This document shows positions 60,980 to 64,000 of a stretch of 64,000 nt of DNA, piece after piece. The notes beneath the pieces are model-generated. The model had not been told where the DNA came from. It did not search any database and saw nothing but the letters and a program-made list of their open reading frames with translations. The first letter of the stretch is position 1, and each line of letters opens with the position of its first letter. This DNA comes from Leucobacter musarum subsp. musarum (lineage in GTDB: Bacteria > Actinomycetota > Actinomycetes > Actinomycetales > Microbacteriaceae). The position numbers and the translations under genes are program-made. Where the stretch lies: assembly GCF_001273845.1 (NCBI RefSeq), contig NZ_JHBW01000087.1, positions 372,001 to 436,000 on the forward strand. The letters run 5' to 3'.

Positions 60980-61806
60980 GTTCCGTGCCGGACTCGAATG
61001 GCGCGGGGCGCCACGAGCCGGCCTCCGAGCCGCACCTGCTCGCCGCGGACTCCTTCCGAGTCAGCACGCACGCGGGCGAACCCCAGGTGCGGGCATTCAG
61101 TGCGCACCTGACGCGCTTCGCAGCCACGGCGACCGCCGCGTGGTTGGAGCGCGATTGCACCGCAGATCCGCAACGCATCGCGGAGGCACTCGCCGCGTTC
61201 ATTTCCGAGGCCCGCGAGCGCATCGCCGTGTCGGGCGATGGATTCCCTCGGCTCGAACTCTGGTCGGCGAGCGCCGAGGCCACCTCTGAGGCGTCTGCAC
61301 CGAGTCTGGCACTCGCGCTGCGCCCGCTCCCCACGCTCGGCGATCAGGTGTCACTCGTGTCGGCACCGCGCGGCGTTGCCCCCATGGCCGAGCGCAAGGG
61401 CCCCAATATCGCCCGCTATAGCGCGCTGGCCCGAGATCTTGGGGGCGAGCCGCTGCTCACTGATGAGGCCGGCTGGGTGCTCGAGGGCGCGACGACCAGC
61501 GTCATCTGGTGGCCGGATCGCGGAACCGCGCACCAGGGTTCCGTTGTGGCGCAGGCCGCTCGCGTGCCATCGGTCACCGAAGCCACACTGCGGGCGGCAG
61601 CGACAAACCTGTCGCCCGCGCGTGTTACCCCCGACGAACTCCGCGCGAGCGAAGTGTGGTCGGTGAATGCGCTGCACGGCATCCGGCCGGTCACGCACCT
61701 CGACGGCACGCCTCTCGTCTCGCCCAACCCCGAGCGACTCGAGCGCTTCCGCGCCGTGCTCGACCGGAGCTGGGAGCCGGTCAGAGCGACAGACGGGCCG
61801 CGCTGA
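60976..61806 (+). CDS. pabC: Aminodeoxychorismate lyase (class IV aminotransferase family)
   Basis: A 276-residue fold-type IV PLP enzyme. The catalytic lysine is K141 in AERKGPNIARYSALARDLGG, and the phosphate-site stretch LLTDEAGWVLEGATTSVIWW is present. With pabB next to it, release of pyruvate from aminodeoxychorismate is the likely reaction; branched-chain aminotransferase activity is an alternative. The GTG at 60976 overlaps the DinB-like stop. The last 26 bases overlap the convergent cydC. Confidence 0.82.
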   Translation: MSSVPDSNGAGRHEPASEPHLLAADSFRVSTHAGEPQVRAFSAHLTRFAATATAAWLERDCTADPQRIAEALAAFISEARERIAVSGDGFPRLELWSASAEATSEASAPSLALALRPLPTLGDQVSLVSAPRGVAPMAERKGPNIARYSALARDLGGEPLLTDEAGWVLEGATTSVIWWPDRGTAHQGSVVAQAARVPSVTEATLRAAATNLSPARVTPDELRASEVWSVNALHGIRPVTHLDGTPLVSPNPERLERFRAVLDRSWEPVRATDGPR

Positions 61807-63526
61807 TCCCCTCCGGCAGCTCGGTGTGGGTGATCAGGATCACCGCGCGGTCATCGGGGACCGCGCCGAGCAGGTCGGTCAGCAGTCGATCGGCGAGTTC
61901 GCGGTCAACCCCGGCAGTCGGCTCGTCGAGCACGACTACCGGGAAGTCCGCGAGGATGGCGCGTGCGAGCGCGATGCGCTGCGCCTGACCGCCCGAAATC
62001 CACGCGCCGTCGGCGCCCAGACGCGCGTCGAGTCCGCCGCGCTCCAGTGCCCAATCGGCGAGCCCGACCTGATCGAGCACGGCCCACAGGTCGTCATCGT
62101 TCGCCGAGCCGCGTGCAGCGCTGTCGCGAGCGAACTTGAGGTTTTGCCGCAGGTCGGAGTCGAACAGGTACGGGCGCTGCTCGCAGAGTCCGATGATTTC
62201 GCGCACACTCTCGGGTGCCAGTTCGCGAACATCCCGGCCGCCGACTGCGAACCCGCCGCGCGACTCGAGGAAGCGCACGAGTGCCAGAGCCAACGTGGAC
62301 TTGCCGGCCCCGCTCGCTCCGGTGATCACGAGGGTCTCCCCCGCCGCGACGCTGAACGAGACGCCCGCGACCGCATCGTGGTCGGCACCCGGGTGTCGCA
62401 CCGCGAGCTGCTGCACCTCGACGAGCGGCGCCCCCGGTTCGGGCTCGAACGACGACACGGTTTCATCTGCGTCGTCGGCGAATGCGGCCGGCACGAGCTC
62501 CGCCGGAAGCGAGCGCTCGGTCAGGTCGGCGACGCGCTCCGCGCTCGCCTGCACTGCGCGTCGTGCGCTGAGCGCTGCCGGCACCTGGGCAAACACTTCG
62601 AACACCGCAGCGGGAACCACGACGGCGGCAGCGAACAGAGGTGCGGTGAGGGCACCAGGTTCCGTGCCGAGCGCGGGCAGCATCACGAGCAGGCCGACGA
62701 TCGCCGCGAGTCCCGATGCGAGTCCGAGCACGGCGCCCGAGAACCCGGCGGTGCGGATGCGGCGGAGCTGCACCTGCGCGAGCCGACGCTCGGCGTCGCT
62801 GATGCGGGCGCGCTGGTGATCCACCGCCCCGAATGCGGACAGCACCTCGGCCGCAGAGAACCGCTCGAGGAGCGCGTCGACGACGTCAGCGCGCGCGGCG
62901 CTGACCCGGCGATCATCGGCCCCCGAGAAACGCGATGCCACGGCCACGGCTGCGCCGCCGCCAATGAGCAGCGCCGCGAGCAACACCAGGGCGGCGGGCA
63001 CCGAGATCACCGCGATGACCACCACGCTGAGGGCCGTAACAGCAATGCTCACGATGAGCGGCTGACGCACGCGCAGGGGTTCGTCTTGCAGCTGATCGAC
63101 GTCATCGACGAACGCGGCCAGCACCTCGCCGCGGCGATGGGACTCGATGCCGCCCGGCACCCGGGGCACGAGCGCCGCGAACGTGCGCGACCGCAGCGTG
63201 GCGAGCTGTGCGAGGGCCGCATTGTGGCTGAAAAGCCGCTCCGCATAGCGGAACGCGGCACGCCCGATCGCGAGCGCCCGCACCCCCACGATCGCGAAGG
63301 TGAGGTGAAGTATTGGCGGCTGCTCGCCCGCCCGAACGATGAGCCACATGCTCAGACCGAGCAGGCCCACCACGCAGGCATCGGCCAGAATGCCGAGCAC
63401 GATGCCGGGAGCACGGCGTCGACGGCTGGGCATCGCACGCTCGAGCACGGCCCGCTGTGCTGCGGTGCGCTTCAGGCCGGTGCGCTGCCCGTCCGTGCGT
63501 TGCGCAGTTTCGGTGAGCCGGCTCAT
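61781..63526 (-). CDS. cydC: Thiol reductant ABC exporter subunit CydC
   Basis: CydDC exports cysteine and glutathione and is needed for cytochrome bd assembly. The 581 residues have an N-terminal six-span domain and an ATPase domain with Walker A GASGAGKS (403-410), signature WISGGQAQRIALARA and VVLDEPTAGVD. The gene follows cydD with overlapping stop-start (ATGA). The stop overlaps pabC. Confidence 0.92.
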   Translation of the reverse strand: MSRLTETAQRTDGQRTGLKRTAAQRAVLERAMPSRRRRAPGIVLGILADACVVGLLGLSMWLIVRAGEQPPILHLTFAIVGVRALAIGRAAFRYAERLFSHNAALAQLATLRSRTFAALVPRVPGGIESHRRGEVLAAFVDDVDQLQDEPLRVRQPLIVSIAVTALSVVVIAVISVPAALVLLAALLIGGGAAVAVASRFSGADDRRVSAARADVVDALLERFSAAEVLSAFGAVDHQRARISDAERRLAQVQLRRIRTAGFSGAVLGLASGLAAIVGLLVMLPALGTEPGALTAPLFAAAVVVPAAVFEVFAQVPAALSARRAVQASAERVADLTERSLPAELVPAAFADDADETVSSFEPEPGAPLVEVQQLAVRHPGADHDAVAGVSFSVAAGETLVITGASGAGKSTLALALVRFLESRGGFAVGGRDVRELAPESVREIIGLCEQRPYLFDSDLRQNLKFARDSAARGSANDDDLWAVLDQVGLADWALERGGLDARLGADGAWISGGQAQRIALARAILADFPVVVLDEPTAGVDRELADRLLTDLLGAVPDDRAVILITHTELPEGISAARLSL

Positions 63527-64000
63527 TGTGCCACCTCCGAGATGGACGTTTCGGTGCCGGGAGCTTCGGCGGCGGCCGGAACGACCTGCACGACGCGGTC
63601 GGCCGTCGCCTGCAGTGCGGCGCGGTGCGTCACGAGGAGCACGGCACGGCCGGCGTCGGCTTCGGCGCGTGCGATCTTGCCGATGCGCGCCTCGCTCGCG
63701 GCGTCAAGGGCAGAGCTCGGCTCATCGAGCACGAGCGCGCCGCAGTCGAGTGCGCGCGCCCGGTACAGTGCGCGCGCCACGGCGATGCGCTGCGCCTGTC
63801 CGCCTGACACCCCGGTACCACCGGCGCCGAGCTCGAACGCCGTATCGAGGTCGGCGAGGTCCACGTCGGCCAGTGCCGACCTCACCAGCTCATGATCAAC
63901 GGAATCGGCTCCGAGCGCGACGTTGTCGGCGATCGTGCCGTGCAGGAGGCCCGGGCGCTGGCCGGCCCACGCGAGGCGCTCGGGTGCGGTGATCGTACCG
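63523..64000 (-). CDS. cydD: Thiol reductant ABC exporter subunit CydD, C-terminal part (cut by window end)
   Basis: Only the ATPase end is visible, about 158 residues: RLAWAGQRPGLLHGTIADNVALG, then the signature VSGGQAQRIAVARAL, Walker B LVLDEPSSALD and VLLVTHR. The start lies outside the window. The stop overlaps cydC by ATGA, so the pair is co-transcribed as usual. Confidence 0.9.
   Translation of the reverse strand, partial: GTITAPERLAWAGQRPGLLHGTIADNVALGADSVDHELVRSALADVDLADLDTAFELGAGGTGVSGGQAQRIAVARALYRARALDCGALVLDEPSSALDAASEARIGKIARAEADAGRAVLLVTHRAALQATADRVVQVVPAAAEAPGTETSISEVAQ

Noticed and set aside
61667..63895. A 742-codon plus-strand frame opposite cydC
   Set aside because: It reads against an intact CydC with all ABC motifs. 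Its product shows typical shadow composition.

Overview
The window is a gene-dense, visibly GC-rich segment of an actinobacterial chromosome. Gene order, long intergenic-free runs, GTG/TTG starts, TAnnnT-type -10 boxes and signs of leaderless transcription suggest a member of the Microbacteriaceae, possibly Leucobacter or a close relative (inference; no rRNA gene lies in the window). Most genes lie on the minus strand. I see no rRNA, tRNA, CRISPR array, prophage or insertion sequence. No stretch longer than about 300 bases lacks a gene.

Layout in coordinate order. 1-3098: pyrimidine genes pyrR-pyrB-pyrC (pyrC is cut by the window start), then nusB and efp. 3229-8427: an accessory block with a THEM6-like thioesterase, an unknown protein, a von Willebrand A (VWA) protein and a divergent MoxR/AAA_5 ATPase. 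8454-17898: the shikimate pathway run aroK-aroB, aroC, aroE, with mltG, ruvX, alaS, a small membrane protein and rpsD. 18148-23844: rarA, a DUF349 protein, an AbiEi-like orphan with a nested palindrome at its start, and the bifunctional RelA/SpoT enzyme. 23988-29159: secF-secD-yajC and ruvB-ruvA. 29253-33473: leuA with a leucine-rich leader peptide and attenuator-like stem, a DUF2207 membrane protein and a DUF5684 protein. 33525-37521: the overlapping operon HIT-phoH-ybeY-CNNM/CorC-era. 37531-41223: a CitA/DcuS-type two-component system and a DctA dicarboxylate carrier. 41267-48638: rsmE-dnaJ-hrcA (with a CIRCE operator), hemW, a DUF1990 protein and lepA. 48706-55392: an HNH/DUF222 protein, rpsT, holA, comEC and comEA. 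55530-64000: leuS, an AHSA1-type protein, pabB, a DinB-like protein, pabC, cydC and the end of cydD.

Taken together the backbone serves nucleotide, aromatic and leucine biosynthesis, folate (pabB/pabC), translation and ribosome maturation (nusB, efp, alaS, leuS, rpsD, rpsT, lepA, era, ybeY, rsmE), protein export (secDF-yajC), stress control (relA, hrcA/dnaJ) and recombination (ruvAB, ruvX, rarA). Accessory genes appear as short inserts at the joints of conserved runs: the MoxR/VWA block between efp and aroB, the AbiEi-like gene between relA and the DUF349 gene, the dctA module between rsmE and the HIT gene, and the HNH gene between lepA and rpsT.

The points most worth checking are the leuA leader, the strong hairpin in the rpsD 5' leader, the nested palindrome over the start of the AbiEi-like gene, and the MoxR/VWA/unknown cassette. 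I found nothing that I can firmly call a new system; the MoxR/VWA cassette is the best candidate.
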